The notes: a model not told the origin generated them from the letters alone. A stretch of DNA of 64,000 nt from Chitinophaga vietnamensis (GCF_902167635.1 NZ_CABHMS010000004.1:62001-126000), one strand, 5' to 3'; positions 25,442 through 34,504 are shown, numbered from the stretch's first letter. Made by a program: numbers and translations.

Positions 25442-26500
25442 ATGATGGACAGGACCACAAATGAATTTTTTATGCAACGCTGCCTGCAACTGGCAGCGAT
25501 GGGAGCAGGGCAGGTAGCGCCTAACCCTATGGTAGGCGCGGTGCTGGTGCACCAGCACCGGATCATCGGCGAGGGCTATCACCGCCAGTACGGGCAGGCG
25601 CATGCAGAAGTGAATTGTATCAACAGCGTACCGGAAGAAGACCGCGCACTGATACCATTTGCCACCATGTACGTGAGCCTGGAACCTTGCGCGCATCACG
25701 GCAAAACGCCGCCCTGTGCAGATCTCATCGTATCGCATAAAATTCCGGAAGTGGTGATCGGTTGTGTGGATACTTTCTCCGCCGTGGCCGGCAAAGGCAT
25801 CGAAAAGCTGCAGAAGGCCGGTATCAAAGTGCATACCGGCATATTGGAGCAGGCCTGCCGCGATATCAACCGCCGCTTTTTTACTTTTCATGAAGAGAAG
25901 CGCCCCTACATCGTACTCAAATGGGCACAAACAGCCAATGGGTTCATGGCCGCCGCAGATGGCGCCCCATTCCGCATCTCCAACGATTACAGCAACCGCC
26001 TCGTACATCAATGGCGCAGCGAAGAAATGAGCATACTTGTGGGCACGCGCACCGCCATCACCGATAATCCCCGGCTCAATACGCGCCTGTGGCCCGGCAA
26101 AGACCCCCTGCGCCTCGTGATAGACCGGGAGCTGAAAGTGCCGCGCACACACCATCTCTGGGATGGCGCCGTCCCCACTATTTTCATCACAGCCGAAGCA
26201 GCAGATACGCACGGCCTCACCGAAACCATGCAGGCCGATTTCCGCCATAACCTGTTGCCGCAACTGATGGAAATGCTCCACCACCGCCAGATACAGAGCA
26301 TCCTGGTGGAAGGCGGCTCCTACGTATTACAACGCTTCATGGAGGCCGGCCTCTGGGATGAGGCCCGCATTATAACGGGAACGGCTACACTGCCCACAGG
26401 CGTGCAGGCGCCCGCGCTTCCCAACGCCACACTGGTGCATACTACGTACCTTGCTGGCGACCGTATCGATTATTTCCGCCGTACCGGCATTGTTGCATAG
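25442..26500 (+). CDS. ribD: Bifunctional riboflavin biosynthesis deaminase/reductase
   Basis: It deaminates the pyrimidine product of GTP cyclohydrolase II and then reduces the ribose side chain, steps 2 and 3 of riboflavin synthesis. The N-terminal zinc deaminase has HAE at 54-56 and PCAHHGKTPPC with zinc cysteines C83 and C92. The C-terminal reductase domain starts near residue 150 (RPYIVLKWAQTANGFMA) and includes VEGGSYVLQRFMEAGLWDE. Length is 352 residues. The other rib genes are not nearby. Confidence 0.97.
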   Translation: MMDRTTNEFFMQRCLQLAAMGAGQVAPNPMVGAVLVHQHRIIGEGYHRQYGQAHAEVNCINSVPEEDRALIPFATMYVSLEPCAHHGKTPPCADLIVSHKIPEVVIGCVDTFSAVAGKGIEKLQKAGIKVHTGILEQACRDINRRFFTFHEEKRPYIVLKWAQTANGFMAAADGAPFRISNDYSNRLVHQWRSEEMSILVGTRTAITDNPRLNTRLWPGKDPLRLVIDRELKVPRTHHLWDGAVPTIFITAEAADTHGLTETMQADFRHNLLPQLMEMLHHRQIQSILVEGGSYVLQRFMEAGLWDEARIITGTATLPTGVQAPALPNATLVHTTYLAGDRIDYFRRTGIVA

Positions 26501-26562
26501 CTATTTCACCCCGCGGGCGAAAGCCCGGTAGCATTGATATTTGGTTTTTCTAAATTATACTG

Positions 26563-27159
26563 ATGGAGGTTTATTTTACGATTGATAAAACCGCTGTAGC
26601 AGAGTTCAAAGACAGAGGCAGCAAATTCCTGGCCTACGCCTGGCCGGTTAAATCCGCGGATGATGTGAAAGCATGTCTGCTGGAAATTAAAAAAGAGCAC
26701 CCCAAAGCCACGCACCATTGCTATGCCTACCGCCTGGGCACCGATGGCCTGCAATTCCGCGCCAACGACGACGGAGAGCCTTCCGGCTCCGCAGGAAAGC
26801 CCATCCTCGGCCAGATCGACAGCAAGCAACTCACCGATGTGCTCATTGTAGTGGTCCGCTATTTCGGCGGTACCCTGCTTGGCGTTCCGGGCCTGATCAA
26901 TGCCTATAAGATGAGCGCGGCCATGGTGCTGCAACTGATACCTGTTGTGCAAAAAAATATCGAAGCCAAATATCATCTCACCTTCGACTATACGATCATG
27001 AACGAAGTGATGATAATCGTAAAACAAAATAATTGCACTGTCATCTCCCAGGAGCTGCAACTCTTCTGCAATATGGATATCGGTATTCCCAAAGCCAGCG
27101 AGGAATTGTGCTTGCTGCGTTTGCGCGATATCCGCGGGCTGGAGATAAAAAAAGCCTGA
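26563..27159 (+). CDS. YigZ/IMPACT family protein
   Basis: 198 residues with the IMPACT N-terminal fold: opening EFKDRGSKFLAYA, then ATHHCYAYRLG, NDDGEPSGSAGKPILGQI and VVVRYFGGTLLGVPGLINAY, the family signature. The C-terminal DUF1949 ferredoxin-like domain is present. Such proteins have been linked to translation regulation, with no settled biochemical role. It is followed by a palindromic repeat. Confidence 0.93.
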   Translation: MEVYFTIDKTAVAEFKDRGSKFLAYAWPVKSADDVKACLLEIKKEHPKATHHCYAYRLGTDGLQFRANDDGEPSGSAGKPILGQIDSKQLTDVLIVVVRYFGGTLLGVPGLINAYKMSAAMVLQLIPVVQKNIEAKYHLTFDYTIMNEVMIIVKQNNCTVISQELQLFCNMDIGIPKASEELCLLRLRDIRGLEIKKA

Positions 27160-27162
27160 TGG

Positions 27163-27247
27163 ATTTATGAATTTTTTGATTTACGGATTTTTTGATTGGA
27201 GAGATATCCATAAATCAAAAAATCCGTAAATCAAAAAATTCATAAAT
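27163..27247. repeat. Palindromic GATTTACGGATTT element, 35-bp perfect arms
   Basis: Arms at 27163-27197 and 27213-27247 are exact reverse complements with a 15-base centre. About 42 bases of the left arm and centre are identical, except one base, to the element at 53811. It fills the gap between convergent yigZ and the hydroxyacyl-CoA dehydrogenase, so it may also act as a terminator. Confidence 0.9.
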
Positions 27248-27249
27248 GA

Positions 27250-28137
27250 TTACTTAAAACGTTCGCTCACCACCAAATCCTTACTACCCGCGGTATACTT
27301 GTAAAATCCTTCTCCGCTTTTCACGCCGAGGTAGCCGGCAGTAACCATATTCACGAGCAGGGGGCAGGGCGCATATTTTGGATTGCCGAAGCCATCGTGT
27401 AATACATTGAGGATAGAGAGACAAACATCCAGTCCGATGAAATCCGCCAGCTGCAAGGGTCCCATGGGATGGGCCATGCCGAGTTTCATTACGGTGTCGA
27501 TTTCCTGTACGCCTGCCACGCCTTCAAAGAGTGAGCAGATCGCTTCATTGATCATGGGCATGAGAATGCGATTGGCGATGAAGCCGGGGTAATCGTTCAC
27601 TACGCAAGGCACTTTGCCCAGTTTTTCGGATAAGGCGGTGATCTCGGTGGTAACAGTCTTTTCAGTGGCGTAGCCATTGATGATCTCTACCAGTTTCATG
27701 ACTGGTACAGGGTTCATGAAGTGCATGCCGATCACTTTACCGGGGCGTTTGGTAGCGGCGGCAATTTTTGTGATAGAGATAGAGGAGGTGTTGGTAGCGA
27801 GTATAGCATCGGGATGTGCGTGCTGGTCCAGCTCCTGGAAGATCTTCAGCTTCAGCGTTACATTTTCGGTGGCGGCTTCTACTACCAGCGATACGTCTTT
27901 CACGCCATCGGCGATGGAGGTGAAGGTGGTGATGTTAGCCAGCGTTTGTGTTTTGGTTTCTTCCGTGGCGGCGCCTTTGGCTACCTGGCGGTCCAGGTTT
28001 TTGGCGATGGTCTGTAAGGCTTTCTGGAGGGCCGTTTCAGCAACATCTATCAGGTGTACGGCATAGCCGTTCTGTGCAAATACGTGCGCAATACCATTTC
28101 CCATGGTGCCTGCGCCAATGACTGCGATTTTTTGCAT
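27250..28137 (-). CDS. 3-hydroxyacyl-CoA (3-hydroxybutyryl-CoA) dehydrogenase
   Basis: It oxidises 3-hydroxyacyl-CoA with NAD in short-chain fatty acid or butyrate metabolism. The 295 residues open with the Rossmann motif VIGAGTMGNGIAHVFAQNGY, followed by the NTSSISIT segment and the catalytic histidine in IGMHFMNPVPVMKLVEII (about 138-155). The C-terminal dimerisation domain has NDYPGFIANRILMPMINEA. It stands alone, without other beta-oxidation genes next to it. A 9-bp inverted AT-rich motif lies in the 65-base gap upstream. Confidence 0.94.
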   Translation of the reverse strand: MQKIAVIGAGTMGNGIAHVFAQNGYAVHLIDVAETALQKALQTIAKNLDRQVAKGAATEETKTQTLANITTFTSIADGVKDVSLVVEAATENVTLKLKIFQELDQHAHPDAILATNTSSISITKIAAATKRPGKVIGMHFMNPVPVMKLVEIINGYATEKTVTTEITALSEKLGKVPCVVNDYPGFIANRILMPMINEAICSLFEGVAGVQEIDTVMKLGMAHPMGPLQLADFIGLDVCLSILNVLHDGFGNPKYAPCPLLVNMVTAGYLGVKSGEGFYKYTAGSKDLVVSERFK

Positions 28138-28202
28138 GGCGTATGAATGTTTATTTGCTCGTTGGTCTAATTAACAAATAAACGAATAAACCGATAAATC
28201 AA

Positions 28203-28859
28203 CTAATAATCATCTTTACGTTTGAAATCGCCCCGTTTCCAGGCCTGGATAAACTGGGCCCATGCCAGCGGGTTGAAGATATTTTGCGGGGCCTGCTGGC
28301 CGGCATAATATAGTGATTGCGCCTGTTTGTTGAGGTACATGCCGGTGCCCTCGCGCCCGTCGATCGGCGTGAAACGCGCCAGGGCGCGTATTTTGGCGTT
28401 CTCTGTGTTTTTTCTGGCTATTTCGTAAGCATCATCCGGTATCTCGGTGGTGGCGAAGGTGCGTTCAAATTCTTCCCGTGTCGGGTACGGCCTGATGATG
28501 GTAACAGGCAGGTAGGTGGTATCTTCCACCAGTAATTGTATCAGGGAAAAACTATTGCCTTTGAGCGTAAGCGGTATTTTGTAATCTTTTTTCCGGAAGC
28601 CCACCGCGCTGAAGCTCAGCGTATCGCCTTTGAATGCCACGATGGAAAAGATACCCTGGCTGTTGGAGATCGTACCGCGGCCCTGGCCCTTTATCATAAT
28701 ACTCACCGCGGGAATGGCCTTGAGGCTGTCTGCCGTCATAGTGATACCAGAAATCTGGATAATGCTGTCCTTAAATTCCGTAATCTGTGCTTTCAGCAGG
28801 AAAGGAGATAAAAGGAATGCTAAAATAAGTGACAGTATGTAGGATCTTTTGTGATGCAT
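28203..28859 (-). CDS. Secreted protein with carboxypeptidase-like regulatory domain
   Basis: 218 residues. An N-terminal signal peptide (about 1-24, ending LLKAQ) is followed by a beta-sandwich of the CarboxypepD_reg type with SGITMTADSLKAIPAVSI, GTISNSQGIFSIV and GDTLSFSAVGFRKKDYKI, a domain common at the start of Bacteroidota outer-membrane proteins. The remaining 100 residues are not recognised. The lone domain suggests a small periplasmic or surface protein. Confidence 0.8.
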   Translation of the reverse strand: MHHKRSYILSLILAFLLSPFLLKAQITEFKDSIIQISGITMTADSLKAIPAVSIMIKGQGRGTISNSQGIFSIVAFKGDTLSFSAVGFRKKDYKIPLTLKGNSFSLIQLLVEDTTYLPVTIIRPYPTREEFERTFATTEIPDDAYEIARKNTENAKIRALARFTPIDGREGTGMYLNKQAQSLYYAGQQAPQNIFNPLAWAQFIQAWKRGDFKRKDDY

Positions 28860-28936
28860 GCCGGCCCTAAGATATTGAAAATTACTTTACTGTTGTAATC
28901 CCTTTGTTTTACGGTTTTATCTGCCGTAAAGCGAAA

Positions 28937-28968
28937 TTGTAAATTAAGTTCCAATTGGGTTAACTTTG
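28937..28968 (+). promoter_or_regulatory. Promoter of the Mrp/ApbC gene
   Basis: TTG at 28937-28939, a 21-base spacer and TAACTTTG at 28961-28968 fit the Bacteroidota consensus. The inferred start near 28975 leaves a leader of about 24 bases. Confidence 0.65.
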
Positions 28969-28998
28969 CCGTCAGGAATCAAATTTTAACAACAATTT

Positions 28999-30096
28999 AT
29001 GATGACGAAAGAGCAGATTTTACAGGCCCTGAGCAACGTAGAAGAGCCGGATCTGGGGAAGGACCTGGTTACGTTGAACATGGTGAAAGATATAGAGATT
29101 GACGGCAATAAAGTGAAGTTTACGGTAGTGCTGACTACGCCTGCCTGTCCGCTAAAAGAGATGATCCGCAATGCCTGCATCAACGCGATCCATCTTGTTG
29201 TCAATAAAGATGCTGAAGTGGAAGTGGTGATGACCGCCAACGTGAACAGCAAAAGAAAAGACGGACAAGGCGCTTTGCCCAACGTAAAAAATATCATCGT
29301 AGTAGCCTCCGGCAAGGGTGGCGTAGGTAAATCCACCGTGGCCTCCAACCTCGCGCTGGCACTGGGCCGCGACGGCGCGCGTGTTGGCCTCATGGATGCC
29401 GATATCTACGGCCCTTCTGTTCCTATCATGTTCGGCGTACGCGGCGAAAGGCCGATGATGGTGAGCGTAGAAGGCAAAGGCATGATACAGCCGATGGAAA
29501 AATTCGGTATCAAGTTCATGTCTATCGGCCTGCTGATCGATGAAAGACAGGCAGTAGTATGGCGCGGACCGATGGCCAGCAGCGCTTTGCGCCAGTTCAT
29601 CACCGATGTGTATTGGGGCGATCTCGATTATCTCATCATCGATATGCCTCCCGGCACCGGCGATATCCACCTCACGCTGGTGCAAACCGTTCCGGTTACC
29701 GGCGCCGTGATCGTGACCACGCCGCAGGATGTAGCACTGGCCGATGCCAGGAAAGGTATCGCCATGTTCATGGGCCAGCAGATCAATGTGCCGATCATCG
29801 GTCTCGTGGAAAATATGGCCTACTTCACACCGGCTGAATTGCCCGAAAATAAATATTACATCTTTGGTAAAGAAGGTGGCAAGCACCTCGCCGAAGAACT
29901 GGAAATACCTTTCCTGGGCCAGATACCGCTGGTGCAAAGCATCCGCGAAGGCGGCGATGCAGGCGTACCTGTAATGGCCTCCAACGATGCGATCACCCGC
30001 AAAGCCTTTCTGGAAGTAGCCGGCAATGCCGCCCGCAGCATCGCCATGCGTAATGCCAACATCGCACCCACCAGGATCGTAGACATTGTTGTTTAA
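28999..30096 (+). CDS. apbC: Mrp/NBP35 family Fe-S carrier ATPase
   Basis: A P-loop ATPase thought to carry iron-sulfur clusters to apo-proteins. An N-terminal MIP18 (DUF59) domain covers about residues 5-80. The deviant Walker A is SGKGGVGKST at 104-113, followed by MDADIYGPSVP and DMPPGTGDIHLT. The C-terminal CxxC pair found in E. coli Mrp is missing: the corresponding region reads NMAYFTPAELPENKYYIFG. Length is 365 residues. Confidence 0.94.
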   Translation: MMTKEQILQALSNVEEPDLGKDLVTLNMVKDIEIDGNKVKFTVVLTTPACPLKEMIRNACINAIHLVVNKDAEVEVVMTANVNSKRKDGQGALPNVKNIIVVASGKGGVGKSTVASNLALALGRDGARVGLMDADIYGPSVPIMFGVRGERPMMVSVEGKGMIQPMEKFGIKFMSIGLLIDERQAVVWRGPMASSALRQFITDVYWGDLDYLIIDMPPGTGDIHLTLVQTVPVTGAVIVTTPQDVALADARKGIAMFMGQQINVPIIGLVENMAYFTPAELPENKYYIFGKEGGKHLAEELEIPFLGQIPLVQSIREGGDAGVPVMASNDAITRKAFLEVAGNAARSIAMRNANIAPTRIVDIVV

Positions 30097-30113
30097 TCTA
30101 TCTATCCATAAAA

Positions 30114-30145
30114 CAACACTGCTCCATGTTAATGGAGCAGTGTTG
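30114..30145 (+). terminator. Hairpin terminator after apbC
   Basis: A perfect 14-bp stem (CAACACTGCTCCAT with its complement, loop GTTA) follows the apbC stop by 17 bases. There is no long T run after it, so efficiency is uncertain. Confidence 0.65.
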
Positions 30146-30158
30146 ATAATGTAATGCT

Positions 30159-30788
30159 ATGCACACGCCGAATTATAACAAAGAAACCAATTGGGAAACC
30201 ATCGCCGCATTTATCCGTGAGAATAGTTTTGGAATGCTGGTCAACACTGATGAAGAAGGAACGCCGCATGCCACGCATATCCCCATGATGCTGGTAGAGA
30301 AAAGCCCCGGCAATTTTGTGTTACATGGCCATATCGCGAAGATCAACCCGCAATGGCAATGGTTCACCAAAGCTGATACCCTCGCGGTGTTCTCTGAACC
30401 GCATACTTATGTTTCCGCTTCCTGGTATGAGAAAGACAGGATATCTACCTGGAATTATATTGCTGTGCATGTACATGGCCGTATCCGTATCATGAGTGAA
30501 GAAGAGCTCCGCCAGGCCCTCGGGGCATTGGTCGATACTTTTGAAGCTGGCTCCGAACATCCGGTGCATATCAGTGATATAGATGAAAAGACCATGCAGA
30601 ACAACCTCAAGGCCATCGTTGGTTTTGAACTGCCATTAACACAGGTGAATGCGCGTTATAAGCTCAGCCAGAACAAAAATGAACACGATTATAACAGCGT
30701 GATCGATCACCTGAAAGCGCGCGGAGATGTGCATTCCCTGCGTATTGCCGCCGAAATGGAGGCCCGCCGGGGAATCAAAAAAAGTTGA
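30159..30788 (+). CDS. FMN-binding PaiB-like protein
   Basis: 209 residues of the PaiB family, a split-barrel flavin-binding fold described as a negative transcriptional regulator in Bacillus. Motifs include NSFGMLVNTDEEGTPHATHIP, HGHIAKINPQW and STWNYIAVHVHGRI. The true activity in this organism is unknown and could be enzymatic. It begins 13 bases after the hairpin that follows apbC. Confidence 0.9.
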   Translation: MHTPNYNKETNWETIAAFIRENSFGMLVNTDEEGTPHATHIPMMLVEKSPGNFVLHGHIAKINPQWQWFTKADTLAVFSEPHTYVSASWYEKDRISTWNYIAVHVHGRIRIMSEEELRQALGALVDTFEAGSEHPVHISDIDEKTMQNNLKAIVGFELPLTQVNARYKLSQNKNEHDYNSVIDHLKARGDVHSLRIAAEMEARRGIKKS

Positions 30789-30814
30789 TCGCTATCACTC
30801 CAAAAAAGAATATC

Positions 30815-30847
30815 TTGCGGTCACTGCGTAAGTTTTGCTTAACTTTG
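30815..30847 (+). promoter_or_regulatory. Promoter of pyrF
   Basis: TTG at 30815-30817, a 22-base spacer and TAACTTTG at 30840-30847 match the Bacteroidota consensus. The inferred start is near 30853, 14 bases before the ATG. Confidence 0.65.
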
Positions 30848-30866
30848 CGCCCCAAATTAACCGACT

Positions 30867-31676
30867 ATGAATCGACAGGAATTGGTGAATCTGATCAAGG
30901 AAAGGCAATCTTATCTGTGTGTAGGATTGGATACAGACATACAAAAGATTCCAAAACACCTGCTTGCTCATGCAGATCCGGTGTTTGCTTTTAACAAGGC
31001 GATCATTGATGCTACCAAAGACCTTTGTGTTGCATACAAGATCAATACTGCTTTCTATGAAAGCATGGGGATCCGCGGCTGGGAAAGCCTGCAACGTACC
31101 GTAGAATATATCCCTGAAGGCATCTTTACCATTGCTGACGCCAAACGTGGCGATATCGGCAATACTTCCGCACAATACGCCAAAACATTTTTCGAAACCT
31201 ATCAATTCGACTCCGTGACCGTAGCGCCGTATATGGGCCGCGACAGCGTTATGCCATTTCTGCAATTCCCGGAGAAATGGGCGATTATGCTGGGGCTCAC
31301 GTCCAACGAAGGCGCGCAGGATTTTGAACTGCAACAGTTCGGTGAAGAATATCTCTTTGAAAAAGTGATGAAAGCCGGTATGCAATGGGGAACACCGGAG
31401 AACCTGATGTTCGTGGTAGGCGCTACACAATCTTCACAGCTGGGGTATATCCGCAAACTGGTACCGGAACACTTCTTCCTCGTACCTGGTGTAGGCGCAC
31501 AGGGCGGTAGCCTGGAAGAGATCTCCAAACAGGCCATGAACAAAGATTGCGGCCTGCTGGTAAATGCCAGCCGTGCCATCATCTACGCCGGTAATGGAGA
31601 AGATTTTGCAACAGATGCCCGCAATATAGCCTTACAATATCAACAGGAAATGGCGGAATATTTACGAATTTTTTGA
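30867..31676 (+). CDS. pyrF: Orotidine 5'-phosphate decarboxylase (type 2)
   Basis: It decarboxylates orotidine monophosphate to UMP, the last step of pyrimidine synthesis. The 269 residues contain the catalytic [15 protein letters not shown] motif (about 91-105), the opening YLCVGLDTD and a C-terminal [14 protein letters not shown] loop, which mark the longer type-2 form. The final codons (Arg-Ile-Phe) and the TGA stop fall inside the start of a palindromic repeat element. Confidence 0.97.
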   Translation: MNRQELVNLIKERQSYLCVGLDTDIQKIPKHLLAHADPVFAFNKAIIDATKDLCVAYKINTAFYESMGIRGWESLQRTVEYIPEGIFTIADAKRGDIGNTSAQYAKTFFETYQFDSVTVAPYMGRDSVMPFLQFPEKWAIMLGLTSNEGAQDFELQQFGEEYLFEKVMKAGMQWGTPENLMFVVGATQSSQLGYIRKLVPEHFFLVPGVGAQGGSLEEISKQAMNKDCGLLVNASRAIIYAGNGEDFATDARNIALQYQQEMAEYLRIF

Positions 31677-31753
31677 TTTTTTGATTTACGGATTTAGGGA
31701 TTTGTGTCGAATTCCTAAATTCTTAAATCCGTAAATCAATAAATCCGTAAATC
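31666..31753. repeat. Diverged palindromic GATTTACGGATTT element
   Basis: The left half (GAATTTTTTGATTTTTTGAT, then TTACGGATTT) and right half (AAATCCGTAAATC, twice) form an imperfect inverted repeat. It overlaps the pyrF stop codon on the left and two bases of the stop codon of the YciI-like gene on the right. Confidence 0.8.
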
Positions 31754-32189
31754 ACTTAAATATACAATTCTTCGCCGTCCACCACGATTTCACCTCAAAC
31801 CCCAGGCGGCCCGCTTTTACTGCAGGGTCTGTGTTTACAAGGCTTACCGCTTCCAGGCTGTCTTTACAATCCATAATAAAAATCCCTTTCATTTCACCGG
31901 CATTTTCGAATGGGCCGGCTATCAGGATCTTGCCATCTTTCGCAAGACGTTCGATATTGGCGATATGCGCCCGTTGTATCTCTTCGGCTTCAGCTTTCGG
32001 CTGATCGCGATGTGGACCGGTTTTCAGAAAGATCATCCAGTATTTTTTCAGTTCTGGCGAAACACCGGGTAATGTTTTTTGTGGTATAACTGTCAGCGCA
32101 ACGGATCGCAATGGCGTGGGGCGAAAGGATATCATCACAGTGACTAAAAACCCCAACAGCAGCAGTGCAGGTATTACTTTGCTTGCCAT
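31752..32189 (-). CDS. YciI-like protein with N-terminal membrane/signal segment
   Basis: 145 residues. A hydrophobic segment at about 5-22 (VIPALLLLGFLVTVMISF) is either a signal peptide or an anchor. The rest matches the small YCII-related alpha-beta fold: KKYWMIFLKTGPHRDQ, EEIQRAHIANIERLAKDGKILIAGPF and GIFIMDCKDSLEAVSLVNTDP. YciI domains are usually cytosolic and of uncertain function, so an exported version is unusual. Confidence 0.82.
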   Translation of the reverse strand: MASKVIPALLLLGFLVTVMISFRPTPLRSVALTVIPQKTLPGVSPELKKYWMIFLKTGPHRDQPKAEAEEIQRAHIANIERLAKDGKILIAGPFENAGEMKGIFIMDCKDSLEAVSLVNTDPAVKAGRLGFEVKSWWTAKNCIFK

Positions 32190-32266
32190 AGCTCTCGAAT
32201 TTGCGCCTAAGGTACTAAGTTTCCCGCAAACTGCTTATATTGCTATATACATAAAATTGAGCTCAC

Positions 32267-33445
32267 ATGCTGAAAGATCTGTTTCAATCCCCTGATTATT
32301 TTGCTGTAGATGCCTTGTTGACCGAAGAACACCTGTTGATCCGCGATGCCGTGAGGCAGTGGGTGAAAAAAGAAATATCTCCCGTTATTGAAGACTACTG
32401 CCAGCGTGCAGCCTTTCCCTCTCAGATCATTAACGGGCTTGGAAGTCTCGGCTGTTTTGGGCCTACCATTCCCGTTGAATACGGCGGCGGCGGCCTTGAT
32501 CATATTGCTTATGGCCTCATGATGCAGGAGCTGGAACGCGGCGATAGCGGCATTCGCTCTACTGCTTCTGTGCAAGGCTCGCTGGTGATGTACCCGATCT
32601 TTACGTTCGGCAGCGAAGAACAGAAAAAGAGATATCTGCCCAAACTGGCCACGGGCGAGCTGATGGGCTGTTTCGGTCTTACCGAGCCAGACCACGGTTC
32701 CAACCCTGCGGGCATGATCACCAACTTCCGCGAAGATGGCGATCACGTTATTCTCAATGGCGCCAAGATGTGGATATCCAATGCGCCCTTTGCAGATATT
32801 GCGGTGGTATGGGCAAAAGATAGCGGCGGAGATATCCGCGGCATCATCGTGGAGCGCGGCATGGAAGGCTTCAGCACGCCGGAAACGAAAGGCAAGTGGA
32901 GCCTGCGCGCCAGCGCTACCGGCGAGCTGGTATTCGATAATGTGAAAGTGCCTAAAGCTAATATATTACCCAATGTAAAAGGATTGAAAGGCCCGCTCAG
33001 CTGCCTCTCTTCCGCCCGCTATGGCATCGCCTGGGGCGTGATCGGCGCGGCGATGGACTGTTATGATACCGCGCTCCGCTATGCCAAAGAAAGGGTGCAG
33101 TTTGGCCGCCCCATCGGCGGTTTCCAGCTCACACAGAAAAAACTGGCGGAGATGATCACCGAAATCACCAAGGCACAGCTGATGAACTGGCGCCTCGGCG
33201 TATTGAAAAATGAAGGCAAAGCCACGCCCGCGCAGATATCCATGGCCAAGCGCAATTCCTGCGAGGTGGCCACCAAAATCGCCCGTGATGCGCGCTCCAT
33301 ACTGGGCGGCATGGGCATTACCGGCGAATTCCCCGTGATGCGGCACATGATGAACCTCGAAAGTGTGATTACCTACGAAGGTACACATGAAGTACATTTG
33401 CTCATCACCGGCATGGATATTACCGGTTTAGATGCGTTTAAATAA
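32267..33445 (+). CDS. Acyl-CoA dehydrogenase, glutaryl-CoA-dehydrogenase-like
   Basis: A flavin dehydrogenase of 392 residues. Family motifs are CFGLTEPDHGSNPAGM, WISNAPFADIAVVWAK, YAKERVQFGRPIGGFQLTQKKLAEM and RSILGGMGITGEFPVMRHMMNLESV. The catalytic glutamate is in TYEGTHEVHLLITGMDITG near the C-terminus, a context typical of glutaryl-CoA dehydrogenase. It would convert glutaryl-CoA to crotonyl-CoA in lysine or tryptophan breakdown. The substrate is inferred from similarity alone. apbE follows 8 bases later. Confidence 0.9.
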   Translation: MLKDLFQSPDYFAVDALLTEEHLLIRDAVRQWVKKEISPVIEDYCQRAAFPSQIINGLGSLGCFGPTIPVEYGGGGLDHIAYGLMMQELERGDSGIRSTASVQGSLVMYPIFTFGSEEQKKRYLPKLATGELMGCFGLTEPDHGSNPAGMITNFREDGDHVILNGAKMWISNAPFADIAVVWAKDSGGDIRGIIVERGMEGFSTPETKGKWSLRASATGELVFDNVKVPKANILPNVKGLKGPLSCLSSARYGIAWGVIGAAMDCYDTALRYAKERVQFGRPIGGFQLTQKKLAEMITEITKAQLMNWRLGVLKNEGKATPAQISMAKRNSCEVATKIARDARSILGGMGITGEFPVMRHMMNLESVITYEGTHEVHLLITGMDITGLDAFK

Positions 33446-33453
33446 AAAATTAC

Positions 33454-34494
33454 ATGTTCAGAAAAGTTTGCTGGCTGCTGTGTTTTTCCGCCGCCATGGC
33501 CGGGCATGCGCAACAGCGTATAGCCCGCAACGTTAGTGACACTGCACTCCGCCTGGTAGCCTGCGAAGGCAAAGCGCAAGGCACTTATTACATCGTCAAA
33601 TATCTTTCGGCAGATACTGCATCGCTGCAAAGCCGTATCGATTCTGTATTTCACGTGATCGATCAGTCGTTATCGCTGTACAAGCCCGGCTCGCTCATCA
33701 ACCGTTTTAACGAAACCGGCGAAGTGCAGATGGATGAACATATGCGCGCCGTGATCGCTAAAGCCTTGTTCACCAACAAAGCAACGGACGGTCTGTTCGA
33801 TATCACCGTAAAACCGCTTGTGTACCTCTGGGGCTTCGGTGTCAGCAAACCTTCATTTAAAGGCATCCCGCCGGCAGACAGTATCCGGCGCACAATGCCG
33901 TATATTGGTTCCCGTTATCTCGCCGTAAAAGGGAACACTTTACGTACAACAAAGAAAGGAGTACAGATAGATTGTAATGGCATCGCACAGGGATATACGG
34001 TAGATGTGATCGGCCGCTTCCTTGAACAGCAGGGCATCTCCAATTACCTCGTGGACGTAGGCGGAGAGCTGTGCGCCAAAGGCCATAACCATATGAACAA
34101 GATATGGAGCGTTGGCATCGAGCGCCCATCGCCCGGCGATACTACTTATGAGCCGGTACAGGGGCTGGTGCGGCTGCCCAACAAAGGCATTGCTACCAGC
34201 GGTAATTACCGCCGTTTCTTCGATCAGGGCCGTACGCGCTTTGCGCATACCATTCACCCGAAAACGGGAGAGGCCTTGCATAACAATATTATCAGCGTAA
34301 CGGTGATCGCGAAAGATTGTTTCACGGCAGATGCGTTTGACAACCCCCTTATCCTGATGGGCGTGGAACCCGGACTGCGTTGGCTGCAACGGCATCCGCA
34401 ATACGGACTGGAAGCATTGTATATTTACAAAGCCAATGACGGCACCATCAAAGAGGCCTTCAGCAAAGGTTTCCGGCATTATATGGAATTCTGA
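33454..34494 (+). CDS. apbE: FAD:protein FMN transferase (ApbE)
   Basis: It attaches FMN covalently to threonines of periplasmic or membrane flavoproteins. The signal peptide is about residues 1-20. Motifs are SLYKPGSLINRFNETGEV, DGLFDITVKPLVYLWGFG, IDCNGIAQGYTVDVIGRFLE, NYLVDVGGELCAKG and FAHTIHPKTGEAL. Length is 346 residues. It sits 8 bases after the acyl-CoA dehydrogenase gene, so they are probably co-transcribed, although no target flavoprotein gene is next to it. Confidence 0.95.
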   Translation: MFRKVCWLLCFSAAMAGHAQQRIARNVSDTALRLVACEGKAQGTYYIVKYLSADTASLQSRIDSVFHVIDQSLSLYKPGSLINRFNETGEVQMDEHMRAVIAKALFTNKATDGLFDITVKPLVYLWGFGVSKPSFKGIPPADSIRRTMPYIGSRYLAVKGNTLRTTKKGVQIDCNGIAQGYTVDVIGRFLEQQGISNYLVDVGGELCAKGHNHMNKIWSVGIERPSPGDTTYEPVQGLVRLPNKGIATSGNYRRFFDQGRTRFAHTIHPKTGEALHNNIISVTVIAKDCFTADAFDNPLILMGVEPGLRWLQRHPQYGLEALYIYKANDGTIKEAFSKGFRHYMEF

Positions 34495-34504
34495 CCATAA
34501 AAAA

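Noticed and set aside
25343-26284. A 313-codon open frame antisense to ribD
   Set aside because: ribD carries all deaminase and reductase motifs; the antisense product is low in structure and rich in His, Ala and Arg.
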